Program-made: the position numbers and the translations under genes
From: Verrucomicrobiota bacterium
Lineage (GTDB): Bacteria; Verrucomicrobiota; Verrucomicrobiia; Limisphaerales; J093
Reading direction: 5' to 3'
Length of the DNA: 64,000 nt
NCBI GenBank assembly: GCA_022710935.1
Contig: JAKLFY010000016.1
Location: 1 to 64,000, forward strand
The notes under the pieces: generated by a model
Told to the model about the DNA's origin: nothing
What the model saw: only the letters and a program-made list of their open reading frames with translations
Database searches by the model: none
In this document: positions 17,501-26,208 of the stretch, in pieces
Layout: the number at the start of each line of letters is the position of its first letter
How positions within the stretch are numbered: the stretch's first letter is position 1

Positions 17501-20500
17501 GCCCGTGGTCAATCACGCGCCCCTGCTGGATGCGTTCGGCGAGCCGGTCCTGCCCACCATCCCCCGCAACGCGACGTTCAACGCCGGAGTCCCCGTGTCG
17601 GACCTGCTCGGCGAATGGGTCGAGGACGTCGATGGCGACGCGTGCGGCATGGCGTTGACCCAGACCGACACCGCCCACGGCACCTGGCAGTACTCGCGCA
17701 ACGAGGGCATGACCTGGTCGGAGGTTGGGGCGGTCTCGCTCTCCTCGGCGCTGCTGCTCGGACCCGACGCCCTCATTCGATTCGTGCCCGCGTTGAACTA
17801 CACCGGCACGGTTCTGGCAGCCATCCAGTACCGGGCCTGGGACCAGACCTCGGGCAACGAGGGAACGCGTGTGGATGCGCGCAATGGCGGCGGGGAGCTG
17901 GCTTACAGCCTGGTGATCGAGCCGGCGCCGATCACGGTGTCGAGCGAGGCCAATCACGCGCCGGTGCTGGTGGTCAACAACCTCCAGCTCTGGCTGCCCG
18001 ACGTCCAGGAGGACGACACCAATCCGGCGGGCGACACGGTGGGCGGTTTGCTGGCCAACGGGTACACCGATCAGGACGGCAATCTCTGCGGGATTGCGGT
18101 GTATGCCCAGGACGCAGGCCACGGTGTCTGGCAGTATCGGGGGCCCAAGGAGGTGGCCTGGCTGCCGATGGGGACGGTCTCGGCCAGCGCGGCGCGGCTC
18201 TTGGGGCCGACCACGCAGGTGCGGTTCGTGCCCGATGCCGGGTATACTGGGACGGTGTTGAGCGGGCTGAGCTTCCGGGCCTGGGACCGGAGCGCGGGGA
18301 CCAACGGGAGTCTGGCGAACCTCTCGCCCAACGGCGGGGCGACGCCCTACAGCACGCGCACGGGCCTGATTGGCGCGCGGGTCGTGGCGGTCAACGACGC
18401 GCCGGTGTTGCTGGCGACCGGGAGCCTCGCCTTCGCTCCCCTCACCGAGAACGACTTCAACCACCCCGGCACGCTGGTGTCGGACCTGATCAACCGGCTG
18501 GTGACCGATGCGGACCGGGACGTCTGCGGCATCGCCGTGATCGGACTCAACGAAGCCAATGGCGTGTGGCAATACTCGATGGACGCCGGCGCGCACTGGA
18601 CCCCGTTTGGGGCCTTTCGCGCCAACTATGGGCGCCTGCTGGGGCCGACGGCCCGGGTGCGGCTGGTGCCTGACGTGGACTTTCACGGGAAGGTGCTCGA
18701 GGGGGTGCGGTTGCGGGCCTGGGACCAGACCAGCGGCACCAACCGGGGGTTGGGCCTGATCGTGCAGCCGGGCGGGCGCTCGGCGTACAGCGAGCGGGAC
18801 CGCTGGGCCAGTATCGAGGTAAAGGAACTCAATCGGCCTCCAGTTGACCTGGCGTTGGACAACGCCAGCGTGCTCGAGAACCAGCCGGCGGGGACGCGGG
18901 TGGGCGGGTTGAGCGCCACCGATCCCAACGCGGGCGACACGCCGACGTTCGCGCTGGTGGCGGGCGATGGCAGTGAGGACAACGGGCTGTTCGCGATTCA
19001 AGGCAACGAACTGCGCACGGCGGCGGTGCTGGACCGGGAAGTGCAGGCGACGCGGACGGTTTGCGTCGAGGCGCGGGACGGGGCGGGGAACACGTTGGCC
19101 CGGGCCTTGGTCATTGCCGTGACGGACCAGAGCGACACGGCCCCGAGCGACCTGGTGCTTTGGCCGGGCGTGGTGGCGGAGAACCTGGCGGCGGGGGCGG
19201 TGGTGGGGCAGTTGGCCGCGGTGGATGCGGACGCGGGGGACACGCACACCTTCGCGCTGGTGGCTGGGGATGGGAGTGAGGACAACGGGTCGTTTGTGAT
19301 CCAGGGCAACACGGTCAAGACGGCGGCGGTGTTCGATTACGAGACCAAGGCCGTGTACAGCGTGCGCATCCAGGCCGACGACGGCCACGGGGGGCGCTAT
19401 GCGCGGTCGCTGGCGATCATGGTGTTGGACGAAGACGACAACGAGGCGCCCTGGAACATCGCCCTGAACTCGACCTGTCTGCCGGACCCGGCGCCGGCGG
19501 GACGGGCGGTGGGGGTGTTGAGCGCGTACGATCTGAACCGGGCCGACGTGCACACCTTCGCGCTGGTGAGCGGCGAGGGGGACACGGACAACGCGTCGTT
19601 CCGGATCGACGGGCGGCGGCTCTACACGGACGCGCTCCTGGACTTCGCGGCGCACGGGCCGTACCGGGCCCGGGTCCAGGCCGACGATGGCCACGGGGGC
19701 CGGTTCCAGCGGACCTTCACCATCGTCGAGGCGGAGGTGCTGTGGTACGACACCTTCGAGTCGGGGTTGGGCGAATGGACCCACAGCGCCAGCCTGGGCG
19801 CGGACACCTGGGACCTCCGCGAGGAAGCGTCGCGCTCGCCCACCCACGCGCTGACGGCCACCGGGACCAGCGCGCCTTCGGACGCCAGCGCGGTGTCGCC
19901 GTGGGTGGCGATACCGGAGGACGCCCAACAGGTGCGCTTTCAGTTCTTCCAGCGACGCGAGTGGGGCGAGTTCAACCCGGCGTTGGTGGACGGTGGGGTG
20001 CTCGAATACCGGCGGGAGGGGGAAGGCTGGTGGGACATCCTGGCGGGAGACACGGGCAACAGTTGGGTGATTGGGGAGTACGACACCGAGGTGCCGGGGC
20101 CGCTGGGGGAACCGTTGGCGGAGCGGCTGATCTGGAGCGGGGTGACCGCCGGACACTTCGAGCAGGTGACGCTGGCGTTGGATGCGGGGTATCTGGCGGG
20201 TCGGAGCGTGCAGTTTCGGTGGCGGCAGGTGGTGAACTCGGGAGTGATCGAGCGGCGGTGGCACGTGGACGACGTGTTGCTGGTGGTCGAGCGGCCGTCT
20301 CATCCGCCGTTGGTGCTCGAGGTCGATTTGACAGCGGTGGCGGAGCAACTGGAACTGGAGTGGGCCAGCGTGCCGGGCCGGCAATACGTGATCGAATGGT
20401 GCGCGGACCTGGGGACACTGAGGTGGGTGCCGGTGAGTGGGCCGGTGATGGGCGCGGCGGGGGCGGCCACAACCTCCGTGCTGGTGGACCTGCGGACGCT

Positions 20501-20549
20501 GCCCGGCCATCCCCAGACCCAACTCTACTTCCGCCTCAAGGCGCCGTAG
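14591..20549 (+). CDS. Giant secreted FG-GAP / cadherin-repeat adhesin-like protein with an apparent frameshift
   Basis: Read as one gene of about 1985 residues with a single extra base near 14957. Before it, frame 1 gives a signal peptide (ISCVVLLGLLLRAPALAQAL) and FG-GAP sequence (YFGYAVSVSGNLAAVGAYG); after it, another frame continues with DAFGTALAIHGSWVLVGAP. The protein then has FG-GAP propeller repeats to about 16620. Next are five ~95-residue repeats (about 16745-17030, 17195-17480, 17625-17920, 18068-18360, 18500-18795) sharing D-D-CG-A, G.WQ(Y/F)S, LLGP, R(F/L)VP and AWDQT. Three cadherin-like domains (18836-19735) with VENLAAGAVVGQL follow, and finally a C-terminal region ending YFRLKAP. 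Likely surface-exposed or secreted. Alternative starts are 14594 and 14600. Whether the frameshift is real or a sequencing error is open. If real, the gene is broken. Confidence 0.8.
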
Positions 20550-20648
20550 TCCGGCCCGAGGCGGATTCGAGATTCATCGGTTGAATGCGCGCGGGGACCG
20601 TGTCGCCAGTTGCCAATCGTCCTCCGAATCGCGAGAGTGGAGGCACGC

Positions 20649-22292
20649 ATGACGTTTCTCCCCGTCGTCGAGCGCGAGTTGCGCGTCGCGTCCCGCCGGC
20701 CCGGCACCTATTGGGGACGGGCGGCGGCGGCGTTGGTGGCGATTGTGCTGGGGGCTCATACCTTTGCCTTGAGCGGCGGCATGCCTTCGGTCCGGGTCGG
20801 CGGCCTCCTGTTCGGCACGTTCTCCTGGTTGGCATTTTTCTGGTGCGTTTTCACGGGCGCGCGGCACACCGCGGCGTGCATCAGTGCCGAGCGGCGCGAC
20901 GGCACGCTCGGTCTGTTGTTTCTGACTGACCTGAGGGGCTACGACATCGTCCTGGGCAAACTGGCGGCCAGTTCGATCGCGGCTTTCCAGGGGTTGCTGG
21001 CCTTTCTCCCCGTGATTGCCGTTCCGCTGCTCCTGGGCGGCGTGCTGGCGGCCCAGTATGTCCGGGTTGCCGCCGCGCTTGTGGCGACTGTGTTCTACTC
21101 GCTGGCGTTGGGCATGTTTGTGTCAACATGGTGCACGAACGACCGTCGCGCGACGACTCTGACTGGGCTTCTGCTTGCGACAGTGACGGCGGGGCCGTGG
21201 ATCGCTGCGAGTGTCTGGGCCACGATGCAGATGGGGGCCAACCCACCGGCCTACCTCCTTTGGCTGAGTCCGGCCTATATCCACCTGCTGGGCGTGCATG
21301 GCAGCTTCCCCGGAAGCGGCTGGGGCCATTACGGACTGGCGCTTGGCATCCTGATTGCCGAGGGCATTGCGCTGCTGGCGTTGACCAGCGCGCTGCTGCC
21401 GCGCCTGTGCCACGAGCGCGTCGCCTCCGCCCGGGGCGCGCGCTGGCGGGCTTTCTGGCGCAGGTGGTGTGAAGGATCGTCCGAGGCGCGCGTTCGCCAC
21501 CGGACCCAGTTGCTCGAAATGAATCCGTTTCTCTGGCTGGCGGCGCGGGGACGGGGCGGACCGGCGTACGTCTGGCTGTTCCTGGCGCTGACCTGTCTCG
21601 CGTTTGTGTGCATCTGGGTCTTTTTGACGGAGCTATGGTTGGAACTGGATCTGGCGCGCTACTTCATCCTGTCGACCTTTCTGCATGCCACGCTGCGGTG
21701 TTGGATTGCATTTGCCGCAACCCGGCAACTGGCGGAAGACCGGCGGACGAGTGCGCTCGAACTGTTGCTCTCAACACCGCTCGATGTCCCCCGCATTCTC
21801 GATGGGCAGTCCAAGGCTCTGGGACGCCAGTTCGCCAAACCGATCGTGGCTGTGCTCGTGCTCGACGCATTGCTCTGCTGGCGCATGTTCGGGCTGATGC
21901 CCTCGGAGACGGACTGGAATCTGACGATTCTGTTCTTCTCGGCGCGCGCCGTGATCCTCGTCGGAGACGCCTTTGCGCTGGGGTGGTTTGGGATGTGGCG
22001 GGCGATGACGGCGCGCTCGGCGACCGACGCGGCGACTTCGACCCTGTTCCGCATCCTGGTGGTTCCGTGGATTGTTCTGATCGCTCTGGGCGTGTTGCTA
22101 GCGACCACGAAGCCGTACCTGAACAGCGAGGACGTTTTTCAGTTGGCCGTGGTCGTCTGGTGTATGATCGGTCTGATCACGGATCTGATTTCGTTGAAAG
22201 AGGCGCGGCGGGGATTATCCGCGCGGTTTCGCCTGGCGGCGAGCGAACCACGCAAGCGGCCATGGTGGCATGGCCTTTCGAGCATCGCCTAG
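20649..22292 (+). CDS. ABC-2 type transporter permease
   Basis: Predicted 547-residue polytopic membrane protein with about 12 helices. It opens with FLPVVERELRVASRRPGTYW, the usual cytoplasmic start of ABC-2 type permeases, then has ERRDGTLGLLFLTDLRGYD, which fits the 'ER..GTLELLLTTP' coupling region of this family. A second such region, ADDRR-like LAEDRRTSALELLLSTPLDV, appears later, so two permease halves are fused. No ATPase gene is adjacent. The start at 20649 has GGAGG about 8 bp upstream; the frame extends a little further upstream (20610). The stop codon TAG (22290-22292) lies inside the terminal palindrome of the repeat at 22289-22360. Confidence 0.82.
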   Translation: MTFLPVVERELRVASRRPGTYWGRAAAALVAIVLGAHTFALSGGMPSVRVGGLLFGTFSWLAFFWCVFTGARHTAACISAERRDGTLGLLFLTDLRGYDIVLGKLAASSIAAFQGLLAFLPVIAVPLLLGGVLAAQYVRVAAALVATVFYSLALGMFVSTWCTNDRRATTLTGLLLATVTAGPWIAASVWATMQMGANPPAYLLWLSPAYIHLLGVHGSFPGSGWGHYGLALGILIAEGIALLALTSALLPRLCHERVASARGARWRAFWRRWCEGSSEARVRHRTQLLEMNPFLWLAARGRGGPAYVWLFLALTCLAFVCIWVFLTELWLELDLARYFILSTFLHATLRCWIAFAATRQLAEDRRTSALELLLSTPLDVPRILDGQSKALGRQFAKPIVAVLVLDALLCWRMFGLMPSETDWNLTILFFSARAVILVGDAFALGWFGMWRAMTARSATDAATSTLFRILVVPWIVLIALGVLLATTKPYLNSEDVFQLAVVVWCMIGLITDLISLKEARRGLSARFRLAASEPRKRPWWHGLSSIA

Positions 22293-22360
22293 CCCGCATG
22301 TTTACACCCCGTCCGTGCGCAGGGGATCAGATTTCGCATGATGTCTGCTATGCGGGCTAG
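22289..22360. repeat. Palindromic intergenic element, copy A (inverted relative to 61129-61202)
   Basis: Ends are a perfect 11-bp inverted repeat: CTAGCCCGCAT (22289-22299) and ATGCGGGCTAG (22350-22360). The inverse-strand core carries GCAGACATCATGCGAAATCT and then an inner hairpin of CCCC, an 11-nt loop and GGGG. The same core occurs at 61129-61202 in the opposite orientation. Outer and inner stems differ from the other copy by paired changes. The ABC permease stop codon (TAG, 22290-22292) is inside the terminal repeat. Confidence 0.9.
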
Positions 22361-22364
22361 GAAA

Positions 22365-22522
22365 GCAAAACCGCGCCCGAGTTGAGGGATGGAACCGGGC
22401 AACAGAGTGTCGCCGCACTCGCGAGGTTTCGGAAACGCTCCGAACCTCGTTTTTCCCTGTGCGGGCGCGGTTTTGCCACAGCCCGGACATCCGATCACGC
22501 GCAGCCCTGTAAATGTCCGGGC
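22365..22522. repeat. Cluster of further inverted repeats between convergent genes
   Basis: A perfect 15-bp inverted repeat, GCAAAACCGCGCCCG (22365-22379) with CGGGCGCGGTTTTGC (22462-22476), encloses a smaller stem around GAGGTTTCGGA. A second pair is GCCCGGACAT (22481-22490) with ATGTCCGGGC (22513-22522). Together with the element at 22289-22360 this fills most of the 300-bp gap between the permease and the glycosyltransferase, which are convergent. It could be bidirectional terminators or stacked REP-like elements; the stems are far longer than needed for termination. Confidence 0.85.
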
Positions 22523-22592
22523 TGGGGCCGCGATTGAATCCGGGCGCAAGCGGGAATGGACCGTTTGGGGTGTGGCCAACGCCCGTTGCTAT

Positions 22593-23345
22593 TCAGGCCG
22601 GTTTGGGCGGCTTGCGTGGCGAGCGGCGCAGGCCGTTCTGCAGCCAGAGCCGCCAGACCATCCAGAGCGCTTCGCGGACGATATGGGACGACATCTTGGA
22701 CGTTCCCTGGAAGCGGTCGGTGAAGGTGATGGGGACCTCGGCGACGCGCAGGCCCTGGCGCCAGATCTTGTGAGTCAGTTCGATCTGGAAGCTGTATCCG
22801 TTCGAGTGGATGTTTTGCAGGTCGATGGCCTCGAGCGCCTCGCGACGGAAGCACTTGAACCCGCCCGTCGGATCGGAGAACGGCATGCCCGTGATCAACT
22901 GCACGTATCGGGCCGCGCTGAGGCTCAAAAGCAGCCGGCCCAGGGGCCAGTTGATGACGCGAATCCCCTGGGCGTAACGCGAGCCCAGGACCAAGTCCGC
23001 ATGGACAGCCGCTTCGAGGAATCGGGGAATATCGTCCGGATTGTGGGACAAATCGCCATCCATCTCGAAGAGGAACTGGTACGACCGTTGCAGACCCCAG
23101 GCAAACCCGGCGCAATAGGCGCGTCCCAACCCCTCTTTGCCGGGCCGATGGAGCACATGCATCTGGGGGTTGCGGCCGGCGAATTCGTCCGCCATCTGCC
23201 CGGTGCCGTCGGGAGAATTGTCGTCCACAATCAATAACTCGACCTGGACTGGCAGGGAAAAAACCCGATGAACGAGCCGGGGCAGATTGTCGCGCTCGTT
23301 GTAGGTCGGCACAATGACCAGAGTCTCTGGGCGCAGTTCGAGCAT
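22593..23345 (-). CDS. Polyprenol monophosphomannose synthase-like family 2 glycosyltransferase
   Basis: Predicted 250 residues, DPM1/PMM-type GT2 enzyme that transfers mannose (or another hexose) from a nucleotide sugar to a polyprenyl phosphate. Landmarks: LVIVPTYNERDNLPRLV, IVDDNSPDGTGQMADEF (donor binding), HRPGKEGLGRAYCAGFAWG, FEMDGDLSHNP (DxD-like metal site), LGSRYAQG and DPTGGFKCFRREALE. No C-terminal GtrA-type membrane domain is fused, as in many bacterial versions. The start at 23345 gives MLELRPETLVIVPTYN. It faces the ABC permease across a palindrome cluster and diverges from the DegT aminotransferase. Together these suggest envelope glycan biosynthesis. Confidence 0.9.
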   Translation of the reverse strand: MLELRPETLVIVPTYNERDNLPRLVHRVFSLPVQVELLIVDDNSPDGTGQMADEFAGRNPQMHVLHRPGKEGLGRAYCAGFAWGLQRSYQFLFEMDGDLSHNPDDIPRFLEAAVHADLVLGSRYAQGIRVINWPLGRLLLSLSAARYVQLITGMPFSDPTGGFKCFRREALEAIDLQNIHSNGYSFQIELTHKIWRQGLRVAEVPITFTDRFQGTSKMSSHIVREALWMVWRLWLQNGLRRSPRKPPKPA

Positions 23346-23478
23346 CCGTGCGACTCAGGCTAGCATCAAGGATGCCAATGACAAGGCCGATCCGGGCGTG
23401 TTTGCTGTTGTGTCGATCCGGGACAAGGCTAAACTCCGCCGCGGTCGCCCGACACAATTCAACGAGAGAGATTGAGCT

Positions 23479-24837
23479 ATGAAACATACTTTTACACGGC
23501 GGGGATTCATCCGGAGCGCGGCTGCGGGATCGGCGGCCTTGACGTGGTTGAGCGCGCAGAAGGCGCCGATGGCGTATGCGGCCGAGGCGGACAAGCCGGC
23601 CGTGCTGGGCGGCACGCCCGCGCACGGGGGCGGTTGGCCGGGCTGGCCAATCTGGCGTGAGGCATGGGAACCGGCGGTGATCGAGGTGCTGCGGAGCGGA
23701 CGATGGTTTCGGGGGGCGGGGGAGCACGTCGAGGAATTCGAGCAGGCGTATGCGCGGCTGCTGGGGGCCAAACGGTGTCTGGGCACCGCGAGTGGCACGA
23801 CGTCCCTGATGGTTGCGATGCACGTCATGGGCGTGGATGCCGGCGACGAAGTGATCACGTCGCCCTTCACATTCATCGCCACATACAACGCCATTCTGAG
23901 CATGAAGGCCCTCCCGGTCTTGGCCGACACGGACCCGGCCACGCTGACCATGGATCCGGCGTCGATCGAAAGCCGCATTACCGAGCGCACGCGCGCGATC
24001 ATGCCCGTGCACATTTATGGGCTGCCATGCGACATGGATCCGATCAATGCGATTGCGCGCAAGCACAAGCTCGCGGTCATCGAGGACGCCTGTCAGGCCT
24101 GGCTGGCCGAGTACAAGGGCCGGAAATGCGGTGTTCTTGGCGACCTGGGGTGTTTCAGTTTCCAAAACTCCAAGCACATCCCTGCGGGCGAGGGCGGCGC
24201 GGTGACCGGCAACAGCGACGATCTGCTCGATCGCTGTCAGGCCTACCACAACTGCGGGCGCGCCTATGGCGGTTTCAAGGGCAACACGCCGTACTTCACG
24301 CGCGGCGGCAACTTCCGAATGCAGCAGTTCCAGGCGGTGATCCTGTTGCAGCAGTTCGAGAAGCTGGTGAAGGAGACGGAGCATCGGGGCGAGAACGGCG
24401 ATTACCTGAGCGCCCAACTCAAGCAGATTCCCGGCATCGAGCCCGTCCGCCTGCCCGAGAACAGCTACCCGGTGTGGCATCTGTACCCGTTCCGTTATGA
24501 TGCGCGGCAGTTCAACGGATTGACCCGCGACCAGTTCACCCGGGCGATGAACGCCGAGGGCATTCCCTGCGGAGGCGGCTATCACGAACAGTATTTCGAC
24601 GGACTTCTGGAGGAAACGACTGCGTCGAGGGGATTCCAGCGGCTCTTCAGCGCCGAGCGGATCAAGGCGTACCACGAGAGTCTCCAGGAGTTGAAAGGCA
24701 ACCGGCAGGTTTGCGCCACAACGGTCGGCATGTATCAGAGCGTCCTCTTGGCCGAACGGGCGGACATGGACCGGATTGTCGAGGCGGCTCGGAAGATCCA
24801 GTTCCACAGCGCCGCGATCAAGAAGTCGATGAGCTAA
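23479..24837 (+). CDS. DegT/DnrJ/EryC1/StrS-family PLP aminotransferase with a Tat signal
   Basis: Predicted 452 residues. The family normally aminates sugar-nucleotide ketones in the cytoplasm. Here the first 35 residues look like a twin-arginine signal: FTRRGFIRSAAAGSAALTWL then an Ala-rich end, so export is predicted. Family elements follow: GGTPAHGGG, GTASGTTSLMVAMHVMG, SPFTFIATYNAIL, MPVHIYGLPCDMDPI, IEDACQAWLAEYKGR and FSFQNSKHIPAGEGG with the likely PLP lysine Lys232. All core residues appear intact. ATG at 23479 follows a GAGAGA Shine-Dalgarno-like stretch. Its stop overlaps the converging glycosyltransferase stop by 4 bp. The substrate outside the cytoplasm is unknown. Confidence 0.85.
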   Translation: MKHTFTRRGFIRSAAAGSAALTWLSAQKAPMAYAAEADKPAVLGGTPAHGGGWPGWPIWREAWEPAVIEVLRSGRWFRGAGEHVEEFEQAYARLLGAKRCLGTASGTTSLMVAMHVMGVDAGDEVITSPFTFIATYNAILSMKALPVLADTDPATLTMDPASIESRITERTRAIMPVHIYGLPCDMDPINAIARKHKLAVIEDACQAWLAEYKGRKCGVLGDLGCFSFQNSKHIPAGEGGAVTGNSDDLLDRCQAYHNCGRAYGGFKGNTPYFTRGGNFRMQQFQAVILLQQFEKLVKETEHRGENGDYLSAQLKQIPGIEPVRLPENSYPVWHLYPFRYDARQFNGLTRDQFTRAMNAEGIPCGGGYHEQYFDGLLEETTASRGFQRLFSAERIKAYHESLQELKGNRQVCATTVGMYQSVLLAERADMDRIVEAARKIQFHSAAIKKSMS

Positions 24838-26090
24838 CCGACCTTGGCCAGGGCCGCCGCGAGCGTGTCGAGGTGGCGTTGGACCGTGAATCGCTTCTCG
24901 AACGCCGCGCGGTGTGGGGCGCCGTCCTCGGTCAGGGCGCTCACGAGAGCGGCAGCCACTTGATCCGGAGAGCGCGGCTCGACCAGGCCGGTGTAGTTCT
25001 CGGGCAGCAGTTCCGGGATGGCCCTCCAGCGGGTCGTCACAACGGGGAGTCCGAATGCCATGGCTTCGATGACATTGGCGGGTTGGCCTTCCCAGGCGAA
25101 GTAGGTCGGGAAACAGAAGAGATCCGCCTCCCGGAACGCGCTCCATTTGGCATCGTCGCTTGCCCGTCCCAGGTACTCGATGCATTCGCGCCGGCCCGGC
25201 GCCTCGAGGATGCGCTCGAACTCGATCCGGGTGTCGGCGTCGACGTAGCCGCCAATGACTGTCAGGTGGAAACGGAGGGGGGAGCCTTGGGCGGCGAGCT
25301 GACGGTTGGCGGCCTCGACCCCCGTAACGGCGTCAAACAGACCCTTGTCCCGCGAGCAATGCCCCAGGAACAGGACGCGGCACCGCTCTGGATCGCCGCC
25401 GGCCCGCGCGCAATCGGGTTCGGATAGGGAGTGCCCCAGCCGCAGTTGGCGGCGTGCTTCCACCCGGGCCATGCGGCGCGGAGCGATGGCCTGGGCGAAA
25501 TCGGGACACGGATCGGCAATGCCGTTGGCCACGACCTCGACTGCCCGTGGATGGAACCGGGCGGCGTCGGGTTGGTTGTAACGCGACAGGACGATGGCCA
25601 GGTCGGCGCGGTCGAAGAGCCAGTGCGTCGCCGCGCGTTCGAGGGCCGTGGCGTTGTTCTCGACCCATTCGCCGAGCCCGACAGCATGCCAGTGAAAGAC
25701 CAGGCGCGGATAGGCCCAACGGCAGAGCAGGAGGATCGCCCAGTCGCGGTAAAGCGAGGAGCGCCGAGGCGGGCAGGGGACATAATAGAGGGTGCGGACG
25801 CCATATCGGAATCGCAACCACAGCGCCTTGGCGCAGTATTTGAAGAGGACGACTGCCTTTGTGAAACGAACAGCGCCGAGATCCTCGAGGTCGCGCGAGA
25901 AGCGGGCATCGATGTGGTAGCACTCGATATCCGGACGCGACTCGGTGCGAGTCTCGACCCGGGTGGCTGAGCCGGGTCCGGGCGCGCTCTGTTTTGCCCG
26001 ATCGCCTCCGAAGCCATCGAGCATGCGCTTGATGCTGAGGCTTTGGCCGTGGGCAGGCGGGGGGATATGGGCAAACACCGCGAGCTTCAT
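24834..26090 (-). CDS. Family 4 type glycosyltransferase (GT-B)
   Basis: Predicted 418 residues. C-terminal GT-B nucleotide-sugar-binding half is clear: RVLFLGHCSRDKGLFDAV, FHLTVIGGYVDADTRIEF, IEYLGRASDDAKWSAF, then ADLFCFPTYFAWEGQPANVI and EAMAFGLPVVTTRWRAIPEL, the E-x7-E region of Glycos_transf_1. N-terminal half begins MKLAVFAHIPPPAHGQS, which is the usual 'G' loop start. The ATG at 26090 is chosen over the open frame to 26132 because similarity begins there. It converges on the DegT gene and overlaps its stop by 4 bp. Likely acts in polysaccharide or glycolipid assembly; donor and acceptor are unknown. Confidence 0.88.
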   Translation of the reverse strand: MKLAVFAHIPPPAHGQSLSIKRMLDGFGGDRAKQSAPGPGSATRVETRTESRPDIECYHIDARFSRDLEDLGAVRFTKAVVLFKYCAKALWLRFRYGVRTLYYVPCPPRRSSLYRDWAILLLCRWAYPRLVFHWHAVGLGEWVENNATALERAATHWLFDRADLAIVLSRYNQPDAARFHPRAVEVVANGIADPCPDFAQAIAPRRMARVEARRQLRLGHSLSEPDCARAGGDPERCRVLFLGHCSRDKGLFDAVTGVEAANRQLAAQGSPLRFHLTVIGGYVDADTRIEFERILEAPGRRECIEYLGRASDDAKWSAFREADLFCFPTYFAWEGQPANVIEAMAFGLPVVTTRWRAIPELLPENYTGLVEPRSPDQVAAALVSALTEDGAPHRAAFEKRFTVQRHLDTLAAALAKVG

Positions 26091-26208
26091 GAAAACGTGG
26101 CTTGCATCTTCGCGGGCAAACCCTGCGCCCATCGGAAGAGCAAACGCAACACATTTGGCGGCTTTGTCTTGCGCGACGAAACGAACATCGGTATGCCTGC
26201 CGGAGTCT

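Noticed and set aside
16677-20522. 1281-residue minus-strand frame
   Set aside because: It is antisense to the giant FG-GAP/cadherin gene and Arg/Pro-rich.
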